Below, piece by piece: positions 29,491-38,506 of a DNA stretch of 64,000 bases (position 1 is the stretch's first letter; the number at the start of each line of letters is the position of its first letter). The stretch covers positions 124,001 through 188,000 of the forward strand of contig NZ_JACCCY010000004.1 in the NCBI RefSeq assembly GCF_013409575.1, written 5' to 3'. The notes beneath the pieces were generated by a model. The model worked only from the letters and a program-made list of their open reading frames with translations, had not been told where the DNA came from and did not search any database. The stretch is from Macellibacteroides fermentans. GTDB taxonomy: Bacteria; Bacteroidota; Bacteroidia; Bacteroidales; Tannerellaceae. The position numbers and the translations under genes are program-made.

Positions 29491-32400
29491 ATGAATACCA
29501 ACGCACTAAAAATATTTGCACAGCAAACACGAAAGAAGCTTCGCGAACTGGTTCAAACCAAATTAAAGCTTGTACTAACTACAGACTCCGCGGAGCTGCG
29601 CGGCCGCGAAAAAGATATTGAAACGCTTAAAACTAAGATTGCTCTCAGCGGAGAAGATGCCGTGGTGGAAGAGGTAGCCTACACCTGGTTTAACCGCGTG
29701 ATGGCATTCCGCTTTATGGATGCTAACGGCTATACTAATCCCCGAATTGTAACCCCTGCCGAAGGACAACAACGTCCCGAAATTTTACAAGACGCACTAA
29801 GCGGCTCTGTACTGGAGGAGTTGTTTATATCTGTGGATGAGGTAAACGATCTGTTGAGTGGTCGTACCGGGGTTGCCGATCCTCAAGCGGCACTTTATCG
29901 CCGTTTGTTGGTGGCAGAATGTAACCGTTGGGGCGAAGTGATGCCCTTCCTGTTTGAACGAATTGCCGATTATACCGAACTGCTCTTGCCAGACGACCTG
30001 CTTTCCGAACGCAGTTTTGTAACCGACATACGCCAAGGGATGAGTGACGACGATTGCCAGGATGTTGAAATTATTGGTTGGCTATATCAGTTTTACGTCA
30101 GTGAAGAAAACGAGAGATTGATACAATCCAAAAAGAAATACAAAAGAGAAGAATTGGCTCCTGCTTCACAGTTATTTACACCCGAATGGATAGTCCGATA
30201 TATGGTAGATAATACGTTGGGACAATATTGGAGTGAAATGTATCCAGATAGTAATTTAGCGGACACGTTGGAATTTTATATCACTCCGGATGATGTTTCG
30301 GTTTTGCCAAAACGTAAAATAAAACCGATTGAGGAAATAAAATTTTATGATCCCTGCGTAGGTTCTGCACATATTTTGAGTTATGCGTTTGATGTCTTTT
30401 ATAAGATGTACGAGGAGTTGGGATATAGCCATTCAGAGATACCAAAATTAATTATCGAAAATAATCTTTGGGGGACTGATATTGACCCTCGTGCTGCACA
30501 GCTATCATCCTTTGTCCTTTCAATGAAAGGACGCAAATGTTATAACCGCTTGTTTCGTAAAGGGGTAATGCCTAATATTACTTACTATCGTGACTTCGAA
30601 GAGGATGAAAAGTTTGGTCAGGCTGCAAGTCTGGGATCATTGATTACAGTCACTGAAGATGATGTTGCCGAACGGAATGTATCATCACAAGAGATTGATT
30701 TATTTAATCAACGATATGAATCCGAGCATTTGAATAAACTGTATCAGATTTTAGGACAAAGATATGATTTAGTTGTAACTAATCCACCTTACATTTCTTC
30801 ATCTCGGATGGACGATACAACAAAATCTTATGTGGAGGCCAATTATCCAGAAACAAAATCGGATTTATTTGCTACGTTCGTGTTTCGATGTTTAGAGCTT
30901 TGTAATCCCGACGGATTAACAGGTTATATGACCCCATTTGTGTGGATGTTTATATCCAGTTACGAGCAAATGCGTAAAAGATTAATAGAAGATCATTTTA
31001 TTAATAATCTGGTTCAGCTTGAATATTCTGGATTTGATGGAGCAACTGTTCCTATCTGTACTTTTACAATTCGCAATAAACCACTGAATGCCAAAGGTTG
31101 TTACATCCGTCTAAACGATTTTAAAGGATCTCAAAATCAAGCACCTAAAACACTGGAAGCTATTCAAAACAGAAATTGTGGATGGTTCTTTACTGCAAAC
31201 CAAAATGAATTTGAAAAGATTCCAGGAAGTCCTATTGGGTATTGGGTGTCAAATTCAGCAATTTTAAATTTTAAAAAAGGAGTAGTTCTTGATAAATTAT
31301 GTACGATGAGACAAGGTATGGCTTCTGGTGATAATAATAGATTTATAAGGGATTGGTTTGAAGTGGAAATTAGAAAGTGTAATTTCAATGCAACTAACAA
31401 AAATAATGCGTTTCAATCTGGCTGTAAGTGGTTTCCAATAGATAAAGGTGGAGGATTTAGAAAATGGTATGGATTAAACGAAAATTTAATTAACTTCAAT
31501 TTTGATTCATATACTATCCTTAAAAAAATGGGGAATAAATGTCCTTCAGAAGATTTATATTTTTATAATGGACTTACGTGGGGTAAAATATCTTCTTCAA
31601 AGTTTTCTGTTAGGTATAGTGATACTGGGGCAATTTTTAGTGATGCTGGTATGAAAATAGTTTTTAAGGATTCTTACCCAGATTCCAATTTATTAGCGTT
31701 TATGAATTCAAAAATATCACTTCTTTACCTTAAAGTCTTTTCAGAAACATTCAATTTCGAAAAAGGAAATTTAGCAAAATTGCCAATAGTAAATATAAAT
31801 AAAGATATTATTGGTGGTTTATCTGAAAAATGTATTATAATATCTCGTCAAGATTGGGATGCACATGAAATTTCGTGGAATTTTAAAATATCTCCACTTA
31901 TTGAGCCTGTTTTATCCGATACACGGATTGTGGAAAGATGTAATTTCTCGTTGATGAATTCTTCACTAAAAAATCGATATGGAAATTATGTGAATATTTG
32001 GCGGGAAAGATTTTTTCAACTGCATGCGAACGAAGAGGAACTCAATAGGCAGTTTATTGAGATTTACGGTTTGCAGGATGAATTGACTCCGGATGTGCCT
32101 CTGGAGGAGATTACGATCCTTCAGCAGGGTGAAATAAAGTTTGTGGATGGAGATATAGAATTTCAGGCGGATGTGGTGATGAAGCAGTTTATCAGCTACT
32201 TAGTGGGCTGCTTTATGGGGCGCTATTCGGTTGATAAGCCGGGGCTGATTATTGCGGACACGAATGTTGATTTACATAGCCTTGGGTTGAAAGTACAAGG
32301 TTTGGAGGGTACTCCCCAAGATAGTACGTTGGAGATTGATGATGATGGTATTATTCCTATATTGGACGATGAATACTTTAATGACGATATGACGGTTCGC

Positions 32401-32916
32401 ATACAGGGGGCGATCGAAAAATTGTTTGGACGCGAGAGCTATGCGGAGAATATACGCTTTATGGAAGAGGCTCTGGGTAAGGAGTTGCGCAAATATATGG
32501 ATAAGGATTTCTATAAAGAGCATGTGCAGCGTTATAAGAAACGTCCTATCTACTGGATGTTCTCGTCGGCCAAGGGTACGTTTAAAGCATTGGTTTATAT
32601 GCATCGCCTGCAGAGTGACAGCCTTTCGAAGATGCATGCCGATTATGTGTTGCCCTTTATTTCCATGCTGGAACAAAAACGGGCGCACCTTGATGAATTG
32701 CAGGTACGTGAAGATATTAGTTCGGCAGAGATGAACCGTGCACGGAAAGAGATCGAACAGCTCCGCTCCAAACTGATGGAGGTGCGTGACTTCGAACAGC
32801 GCTTGGTAGCAATGGCAAGCCGCCGCATCACCATCGACCTGGACGACGGCGTACGCATTAACTATCCAAAGTTTGGCGATTTACTAGTGAAAATACCAGG
32901 CCTTGAAAAAGAATAA
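29491..32916 (+). CDS. pglX: BREX adenine-specific DNA methyltransferase PglX
   Basis: PglX marks host DNA by N6-adenine methylation at a non-palindromic site and sets BREX specificity. The 1141-residue protein has the SAM-binding segment FYDPCVGSAHILSYAFDVF from residue 285 and the catalytic NPPY motif at residues 431-434 (DLVVTNPPYISSSRMDD). The target-recognition part, about residues 590-840 (bases 31260-32000), is much more AT-rich than the ends of the gene, suggesting exchange of the specificity region. The C-terminal part has coiled-coil character. It lies 20 bp after brxC; the usual next gene, pglZ, is displaced by three extra genes. Confidence 0.96.
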   Translation: MNTNALKIFAQQTRKKLRELVQTKLKLVLTTDSAELRGREKDIETLKTKIALSGEDAVVEEVAYTWFNRVMAFRFMDANGYTNPRIVTPAEGQQRPEILQDALSGSVLEELFISVDEVNDLLSGRTGVADPQAALYRRLLVAECNRWGEVMPFLFERIADYTELLLPDDLLSERSFVTDIRQGMSDDDCQDVEIIGWLYQFYVSEENERLIQSKKKYKREELAPASQLFTPEWIVRYMVDNTLGQYWSEMYPDSNLADTLEFYITPDDVSVLPKRKIKPIEEIKFYDPCVGSAHILSYAFDVFYKMYEELGYSHSEIPKLIIENNLWGTDIDPRAAQLSSFVLSMKGRKCYNRLFRKGVMPNITYYRDFEEDEKFGQAASLGSLITVTEDDVAERNVSSQEIDLFNQRYESEHLNKLYQILGQRYDLVVTNPPYISSSRMDDTTKSYVEANYPETKSDLFATFVFRCLELCNPDGLTGYMTPFVWMFISSYEQMRKRLIEDHFINNLVQLEYSGFDGATVPICTFTIRNKPLNAKGCYIRLNDFKGSQNQAPKTLEAIQNRNCGWFFTANQNEFEKIPGSPIGYWVSNSAILNFKKGVVLDKLCTMRQGMASGDNNRFIRDWFEVEIRKCNFNATNKNNAFQSGCKWFPIDKGGGFRKWYGLNENLINFNFDSYTILKKMGNKCPSEDLYFYNGLTWGKISSSKFSVRYSDTGAIFSDAGMKIVFKDSYPDSNLLAFMNSKISLLYLKVFSETFNFEKGNLAKLPIVNINKDIIGGLSEKCIIISRQDWDAHEISWNFKISPLIEPVLSDTRIVERCNFSLMNSSLKNRYGNYVNIWRERFFQLHANEEELNRQFIEIYGLQDELTPDVPLEEITILQQGEIKFVDGDIEFQADVVMKQFISYLVGCFMGRYSVDKPGLIIADTNVDLHSLGLKVQGLEGTPQDSTLEIDDDGIIPILDDEYFNDDMTVRIQGAIEKLFGRESYAENIRFMEEALGKELRKYMDKDFYKEHVQRYKKRPIYWMFSSAKGTFKALVYMHRLQSDSLSKMHADYVLPFISMLEQKRAHLDELQVREDISSAEMNRARKEIEQLRSKLMEVRDFEQRLVAMASRRITIDLDDGVRINYPKFGDLLVKIPGLEKE

Positions 32917-32995
32917 ATAATTTAAATTCAATATTTTTAAAATAAGTAATATAGTTTGGAAAGATTTATTTTTAATAATTTAGATATAGAATTAT

Positions 32996-34165
32996 ATGGA
33001 AGAAAAAGATATTTCAATAGAGAATCCTGAGATAGATAAAGAAGATGTTTCATCGGACGAAGTGATCACTCAACCTTTTTCACCAAATGATATAAAATTG
33101 AGTAATCCTCCTATGAATCTTGGTGATTTGATTGATATGATTACCTATGGATGGGTTAATTTTAATACGGAATATCAGCGTGCAGATAATTTATGGTCAG
33201 ATAAAAAACAAAGTAGATTGATAGAGTCTGCTTTACTTGGTTTACGCCTTCCTGCTTTTTATTTTGAAGAGGTAAATAAAAGAAAATGGAATATTATTGA
33301 TGGTTTGCAACGCTGTAGTGCAATTCGTAATTTTTGTATTGACGAAACTTTGATTCTTAGTGATTTGGAATTTCTGAATTTCAACGGAAAGAAGTATAAC
33401 GAATTTGCTTTTGACTTAAAAAGAGATATTCGTATGCTACCAATTACCGTTAATGTATTGAGCGCTGGAGTACCAGATGAAGTAAAATATATTTTGTTTA
33501 AAAGATTGAATACAGGTGGTATAGAGTTAACGCCTCAGGAAATAAGAAATGCTATGTTCCAAGGGACTGCGATTGATACAGTGAAAAAAATATCTAAGGA
33601 ACCGTTATTTATTAAAGCAACAGAAGGTAAAATACCAACAAATAGAAAACAAGATCAAGATTTCGTATCTCGATTTATTGCCTTTTATATGTTAGGGTAT
33701 GAGAGTTATACTCCTGATTTAGATGACTTTATCAATAAATGCATGCACAATATTAATAAAATGTCTTCAAATAAGGAAATTGAGCAAATGATTATTGATT
33801 TTCAAAAAGCGATGAGTTTATCTATTTCTATTTTTGGTAATGACGCTTTTAGAAAAAGAGAAAACTTGAATGATAACAGAAAGCCATTAAATAAAGCGTA
33901 TTTTGAAGTAATAGCAGTTTCTTTTGCACGCTTAAAAGATCAAGAAATAGAATTTCTCTTGAATAATAAAGAGTTGTTGAAGAAAAATTTAACTAAGGCA
34001 ATGTGTGAATACAAATCTTATAATAATTCGTTTTCTGGTGGTACTGGTAAAAGAGAAAGTGTAAAGAAGCGTTTTTCCGTCTTTAGCGAGATACTTAATA
34101 AGAGTATGAATGGAATTGAAATAAGTATAATAGATGATAACACAATTGAAGATAGAAAACTTTAA
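32996..34165 (+). CDS. DUF262 (GmrS/ParB-like) protein inserted in BREX
   Basis: This 389-residue protein has the DUF262 core: NPPMNLGDLIDMITYGWVNF, EYQRADNLW, and the signature IIDGLQRCSAI with D102-G-L-Q-R106, the nucleotide-binding DGQQR-type motif. FKRLNTGGIELTPQEIRNAMF is also diagnostic. DUF262 is found in GmrSD-type modification-dependent restriction enzymes and in other defence nucleases. The C-terminal HNH (DUF1524) nuclease domain of GmrSD is not present; after residue 300 there is only a Lys-rich helical tail. The gene overlaps the downstream ATPase gene by 32 bp. It is AT-rich relative to pglZ and brxL. Confidence 0.87.
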   Translation: MEEKDISIENPEIDKEDVSSDEVITQPFSPNDIKLSNPPMNLGDLIDMITYGWVNFNTEYQRADNLWSDKKQSRLIESALLGLRLPAFYFEEVNKRKWNIIDGLQRCSAIRNFCIDETLILSDLEFLNFNGKKYNEFAFDLKRDIRMLPITVNVLSAGVPDEVKYILFKRLNTGGIELTPQEIRNAMFQGTAIDTVKKISKEPLFIKATEGKIPTNRKQDQDFVSRFIAFYMLGYESYTPDLDDFINKCMHNINKMSSNKEIEQMIIDFQKAMSLSISIFGNDAFRKRENLNDNRKPLNKAYFEVIAVSFARLKDQEIEFLLNNKELLKKNLTKAMCEYKSYNNSFSGGTGKRESVKKRFSVFSEILNKSMNGIEISIIDDNTIEDRKL

Positions 34166-35276
34166 ATCACATAAGAACACTGATTTACAGTTGAGGAATT
34201 TAATTTTGTTGACTGGAGTAAATGGATGTGGAAAGACAAGTATTATTCAGTCTTTGCTATTAATGCGACAATCTTTTTTAAAAGGAAGGTTGGCTGAAGG
34301 GTTAGATTTGAATAAGCCACTTTGTAGTGTTGGTATCGCTCATGATGCGCTTTATAGATTGGCTAAGAATGGCATTCTCTCTTTTGAATTTAAAGACGAG
34401 TCGAGCAATATTTATCAACTCAAATTTAATGCTGAGCATAATTTAAATGATTCCTTCATTATAAAGCATAATTATAGTCCTAATATTGTACCAGAAGAAT
34501 TAATTAAATTATCGTTGTTCAATAATGACTTTCAATATATAAGTGCATCTCGATGGGGTGGACGGAGTGCTTTTCCCAAAGAGACATATGCTGCTGAAAC
34601 ACAAAAACAGATTTCATTGGATGACGGCCAGGGTGAATTGGTAGCGCAGTTCTTATACAAATATGGAGGAGATGTTGTTCCAAATTATACAGATGAAGTA
34701 CTTGTTTCAAAGCTGCATTTATTAGATCAAGTAATATATTGGGAGCAGAAAGTAAGTCCCAGAGTAACTATCAGGGTAGAGTCCGGTAATGATAATAATT
34801 CATATACAATAAATTATGGGTTTGAGGGCGATGAAAATAATAAACCACTAGAGAATTTAAAAGCCCAGAATATAGGTTATGGAATTTCATATACTTTGCC
34901 TGTTATTGTTGCTTTACTTTCAGCAAAGCCTGGAGCATTGATCATTTTGGAAAATCCAGAAGCCCACCTCCATCCTGCTGGTCAAGCAGAATTGGCAAAA
35001 TTAATGACACGGGTAGCAGAAAATGGCATTCAAGTAATAGTAGAAACGCATAGTGACCACATCATTAATGGAGTATTGGTGGCATGTAATCAATTTGAAA
35101 AAAAGATGCGTGGTATAAATAAAGATAAGGTTTGTATTTATTATATGAATAGTAAAGATGAACAGCATGCAACAAAAGTCCAAGAAGTAAAAGTCCAAGA
35201 AAAAGGAGTTGATTATCAACCAGAAGGTTTTTTTGATCAAGCAGAGAAAGATATGTATAAACTATTCAATGAATAA
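34134..35276 (+). CDS. OLD-like AAA ATPase (DUF3696 type) inserted in BREX
   Basis: This 380-residue SMC/OLD-like ATPase has the N-terminal ITQLKIENFKSHK strand, Walker A GVNGCGKT at residues 28-35, an ABC-like QNIGYGISYTLPVIVALL signature region, and Walker B LIILENPEAHLHPAGQAEL near residues 268-285. It also has the conserved VIVETHSDHIINGV and a DUF3696-like C-terminus (EKGVDYQPEGFFDQAEKDMYKLF). No TOPRIM nuclease domain is visible. Overlap by 32 bp with the DUF262 gene implies coupled expression and probably a physical complex; that is inference. Confidence 0.87.
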   Translation: MITQLKIENFKSHKNTDLQLRNLILLTGVNGCGKTSIIQSLLLMRQSFLKGRLAEGLDLNKPLCSVGIAHDALYRLAKNGILSFEFKDESSNIYQLKFNAEHNLNDSFIIKHNYSPNIVPEELIKLSLFNNDFQYISASRWGGRSAFPKETYAAETQKQISLDDGQGELVAQFLYKYGGDVVPNYTDEVLVSKLHLLDQVIYWEQKVSPRVTIRVESGNDNNSYTINYGFEGDENNKPLENLKAQNIGYGISYTLPVIVALLSAKPGALIILENPEAHLHPAGQAELAKLMTRVAENGIQVIVETHSDHIINGVLVACNQFEKKMRGINKDKVCIYYMNSKDEQHATKVQEVKVQEKGVDYQPEGFFDQAEKDMYKLFNE

Positions 35277-35287
35277 GAACTAATCTA

Positions 35288-35950
35288 ATGTTAAATGTTT
35301 ATTTTAGAATGATAAATAGCAATACATTAAAGATATTGAAAGAATTAAGAAGTCTAAGACATCGTTCAATTAAGCTTTGGTTTAACAAAAATGACTGCGA
35401 AGATGTTCCTAAATACTTTATGGATAAAAAATGTATTGAGCACGATTCTATTGACAATAATATATCATGTTTTGATTGGGATGTCAAAGAAACTTCAATA
35501 GTGCCTGTCTTTGATGGGCTTAATCATCTTGTTTACCGATTCTCAATAGATAAAACAAACTTCGTATGCATAGATAGTATATCACATTGTAATGATCAGT
35601 TAGTTTTGTTTCGAGATGCTGTGCATATGTCAAATTTTCCTCAAGAGTTTGTAAAAGTTCCTTGTTTTTGTTCCTTAGAAAAATTCTTAGATTATTGCAA
35701 AAGTCAACATATCTTTTCTTTTTCTTTAGAAGATACAAGTAGGTTTGTTGAGGCATCAGGGATTGGACCAGTTCAAGGAGCTGCTGTATATAAAGAAATA
35801 AATACGCAAAGATATTGGTATTTAGATATGTTGCATAAAACACATTATGAAGTTTATGATAAAACAGGTAAAAATCATTTAGGAGAAGCCGATTTAGATG
35901 GGAATTTAGATGTCTCTAAGAAAGATTCTTCTAAAAGCCTGACTCTTTAA
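35288..35950 (+). CDS. Unrecognised protein with colicin E3-like C-terminal motif, in BREX cassette
   Basis: I do not recognise a named family for this 220-residue protein. Residues 1-165 are unremarkable. The C-terminal 45-50 residues (from about 172) read W-Y-L-D180-M-L-H183-K-T-H186-Y-E188-V-Y-D191, then H197-L-G, D204-x-x-G. This is similar in pattern to the ribonuclease tail of colicin E3-type toxins (W-D-x-x-H...E...G-x-H-L-G-x-x-D-x-x-x-G), with one residue more between H and E. The start could also be the ATG at 35309. The gene follows the ATPase gene by 11 bp and is very AT-rich. A toxin or RNA-processing effector role is a hypothesis only. Confidence 0.65.
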   Translation: MLNVYFRMINSNTLKILKELRSLRHRSIKLWFNKNDCEDVPKYFMDKKCIEHDSIDNNISCFDWDVKETSIVPVFDGLNHLVYRFSIDKTNFVCIDSISHCNDQLVLFRDAVHMSNFPQEFVKVPCFCSLEKFLDYCKSQHIFSFSLEDTSRFVEASGIGPVQGAAVYKEINTQRYWYLDMLHKTHYEVYDKTGKNHLGEADLDGNLDVSKKDSSKSLTL

Positions 35951-36005
35951 TCTTAATAAGTTTTTATTATTAATGAGATCATAGCTATTTAAAAATAAAT
36001 AATAA

Positions 36006-38498
36006 ATGAGCGAAGCCTATATAAATCGCATTTCAGATGCTCTAAAGAAATTGTTTGACCGTCATCGTATCGTCTTTTGGTATGATGAAGGTGCGACGAT
36101 GTATGATATTTTTCAATCGCTGGATCTGGAGGGGGTAAGTAAGCTGGAATTCGATGGAAATGCATTTTCCTTGAAATATAACATGGTGGTTGCATATCCG
36201 GATTCACGCTTTATTGTGTATAGCCGGTTTGCTGTTCCAGATAACGAAGCGAACTGGTTGCTTGATCTGCAGCTTGCCGGAGGAATGTTTTATGCCGACC
36301 TGAGTTCGCTTTACGCCGGCGAGTGCCATATCCCAATGGAGCTTCGCAGCGAGATAGTGGATGGCCATGAGGCTTTTTTCAAAGTTGCCGAGAATAGGTT
36401 GGCTTTGGCTGAGAAATTAACCGGATCTGAAAAGAAGCAGGCGATAGAGTGGTGTATGCTTTTGATTGCTTGCCGATGTGATGGCACGTTGGATGATTTG
36501 CTTTTTGCGTTGTTCGAAGAAGAAAAGAAGGGTAAGTCTACGTTGTACAAACGCATTGTTAGTTATAAGTTGGAGGATACGCTTTGGAACAAGTTATCGG
36601 ATAAATTCCGTTATAACCGCGAACGAGGTGTGAAGAATCTCATTATTGTATTGTTTCAGGCAGATCTTCAGCGCTATTTTGGTTCTGCTGAATTGGCTGG
36701 TGATGCGTTGCTGTTTATGAGTAAATGGAAAGACAGTTCGCGGCATAGTGAAACATTTACATACTGGAGTCATGAACTGGAGCAGGATTTGAACATTGCT
36801 TCCGTGTTGATGCAGCATCCGGTTGAGTCTATACTGAAAATAGATACGTATGCTTGTGTCAATTGGATAGTTGCTACTACGTTGCAGTCGCATATATTGA
36901 ATAATACGATTGCGGTGGATACCGCGGAAAAATGGATTGCCATGCGGCAGCAACTTTTGTTTTTCAACGAGGCGGAGCACACTTTGCTGGCTTTGTTGGA
37001 GGCCTGCAGAATGTTGGACGAAGTAAGGAAAAGTGATTTTAGTGTTACTTCGCCTACTGGTGCATTTCAGACTTATTACAAACAGTGGTTTTTAATTGAC
37101 CAACATTACAGGCATTACTTTCAGCAAGTAGCTCAAGCAGAAAATGCTTCTATGTTGGGGCTTATCACAGAACAGATACAGAATGTGTATAGCAATTCTT
37201 ATTTATTGGTGTTAAACAATAATTGGCAGAGTCTGGTTGATCGGTTGGATTGTTGGCAAATAAGTGGGATAACGCCTCAAACCAGTTTCTATAATAGCTA
37301 TGTGAAGCCGTATATTGAACAGAAGAAACGTATTTTTGTAGTTATAAGTGATGCCTTGAGGTACGAGTCTATGGTGGAATTGGATGGGATGATTGCCGGG
37401 CTTAATATGTTCAGTACTTCGATGTGTACTCCTATGCTTGGAATGATTCCTTCGTATACACAATTGGGTATGGCGGCACTACTCCCACACCAAATGCTTT
37501 CGTACGAGAATGATAACGATATTGTTTTTGCCGATGGTGTTAGTACACAAGGAACCGATCAGCGGACTAAAGTGCTTCAGTCTGCTTATAAAGAGAGTAT
37601 TGCGCTTACGGCCGAAACGTTCTTATCAATGAGCAGCAAAGATGCCCGCGAATTCTTTAAGGATTTCAATGTAATTTACATCTACAGCAATGTGATAGAC
37701 AAAGCGGGTGATAATAAAACTTCCGAGGGGACTGTTTTTGCTGCTACTCAAGATGAGCTTAATCATATTGTGCGTATGGTGAAACATATTGGGAATTGCA
37801 ATGGATCCAATATGCTGATTACGGCCGATCATGGATACTTATACCAAAATGAACAATTGGAGGAATCGGACTTTGCTGATTTTAAACCTATGGGAGATAT
37901 CTTTAAGGTTAACCGTCGTTTCGTGATTGGGAATAATCTTGTGGAAGGGAAAGCGGTTAAGACTTGGCGTAGTGAACAGCTTGGATTGAAACCGGGTGTT
38001 ATGTTGCAGACTGCCAAGTCTATTTCCCGGATAAAAGTGCAAGGTGCCGGAAGCCGGTTTGTTCATGGTGGATCCTCGCTACAGGAGGTAGTCGTTCCAG
38101 TGCTTGAAGTTAATCGTAGCCGTAAAACGGATATTTCGCAAGTTGGGATTGATGTAATAGGGGGAGCGTCCCGAATTACCAGCAACCAGCATACGGTGAG
38201 TTTCTACCAGACCGAACCTATGAGTGAAAAGGTGAAAGCCCGGTCTTTGCGTATGGGGTTCTATGATGACAAGGGTGGGTTGATTTCTGATTTGGTGACT
38301 CTTGTTTTTGACAGTATGGCAACGGAGTCTGTTTTACGCGAAAAGAAGCATACGTTTACTTTTAAGAGTAGTGTATCCCGATTGAACGGCAAAGAGGTGG
38401 AGCTCCGTTTAGAAGAGCTTATTACCGGTAGTGATCAATATAAATTGTATAAAATGGCTTCTTACAGAATATCTATTCTATTTTCAGCCGAATTTTAA
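36006..38498 (+). CDS. pglZ: BREX alkaline-phosphatase-superfamily protein PglZ
   Basis: PglZ is a core component of all BREX types, with an alkaline-phosphatase-like fold. The 830-residue protein has the metal/nucleophile-region segment IFVVISDALRYESM around residues 442-455 and the metal-binding ITADHGYLY around 604-612. The N-terminal RIVFWYDEGATM segment is typical of type I PglZ. It begins 55 bp after the unknown gene and is followed by brxL after 8 bp. Confidence 0.95.
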   Translation: MSEAYINRISDALKKLFDRHRIVFWYDEGATMYDIFQSLDLEGVSKLEFDGNAFSLKYNMVVAYPDSRFIVYSRFAVPDNEANWLLDLQLAGGMFYADLSSLYAGECHIPMELRSEIVDGHEAFFKVAENRLALAEKLTGSEKKQAIEWCMLLIACRCDGTLDDLLFALFEEEKKGKSTLYKRIVSYKLEDTLWNKLSDKFRYNRERGVKNLIIVLFQADLQRYFGSAELAGDALLFMSKWKDSSRHSETFTYWSHELEQDLNIASVLMQHPVESILKIDTYACVNWIVATTLQSHILNNTIAVDTAEKWIAMRQQLLFFNEAEHTLLALLEACRMLDEVRKSDFSVTSPTGAFQTYYKQWFLIDQHYRHYFQQVAQAENASMLGLITEQIQNVYSNSYLLVLNNNWQSLVDRLDCWQISGITPQTSFYNSYVKPYIEQKKRIFVVISDALRYESMVELDGMIAGLNMFSTSMCTPMLGMIPSYTQLGMAALLPHQMLSYENDNDIVFADGVSTQGTDQRTKVLQSAYKESIALTAETFLSMSSKDAREFFKDFNVIYIYSNVIDKAGDNKTSEGTVFAATQDELNHIVRMVKHIGNCNGSNMLITADHGYLYQNEQLEESDFADFKPMGDIFKVNRRFVIGNNLVEGKAVKTWRSEQLGLKPGVMLQTAKSISRIKVQGAGSRFVHGGSSLQEVVVPVLEVNRSRKTDISQVGIDVIGGASRITSNQHTVSFYQTEPMSEKVKARSLRMGFYDDKGGLISDLVTLVFDSMATESVLREKKHTFTFKSSVSRLNGKEVELRLEELITGSDQYKLYKMASYRISILFSAEF

Positions 38499-38506
38499 AG
38501 AAAATC

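Noticed and set aside
32996-34165. Calling the DUF262 protein a full GmrSD (BrxU-like) type IV restriction enzyme
   Set aside because: The length is 389 residues and no HNH/DUF1524 motif is visible, so only the DUF262 half is supported.
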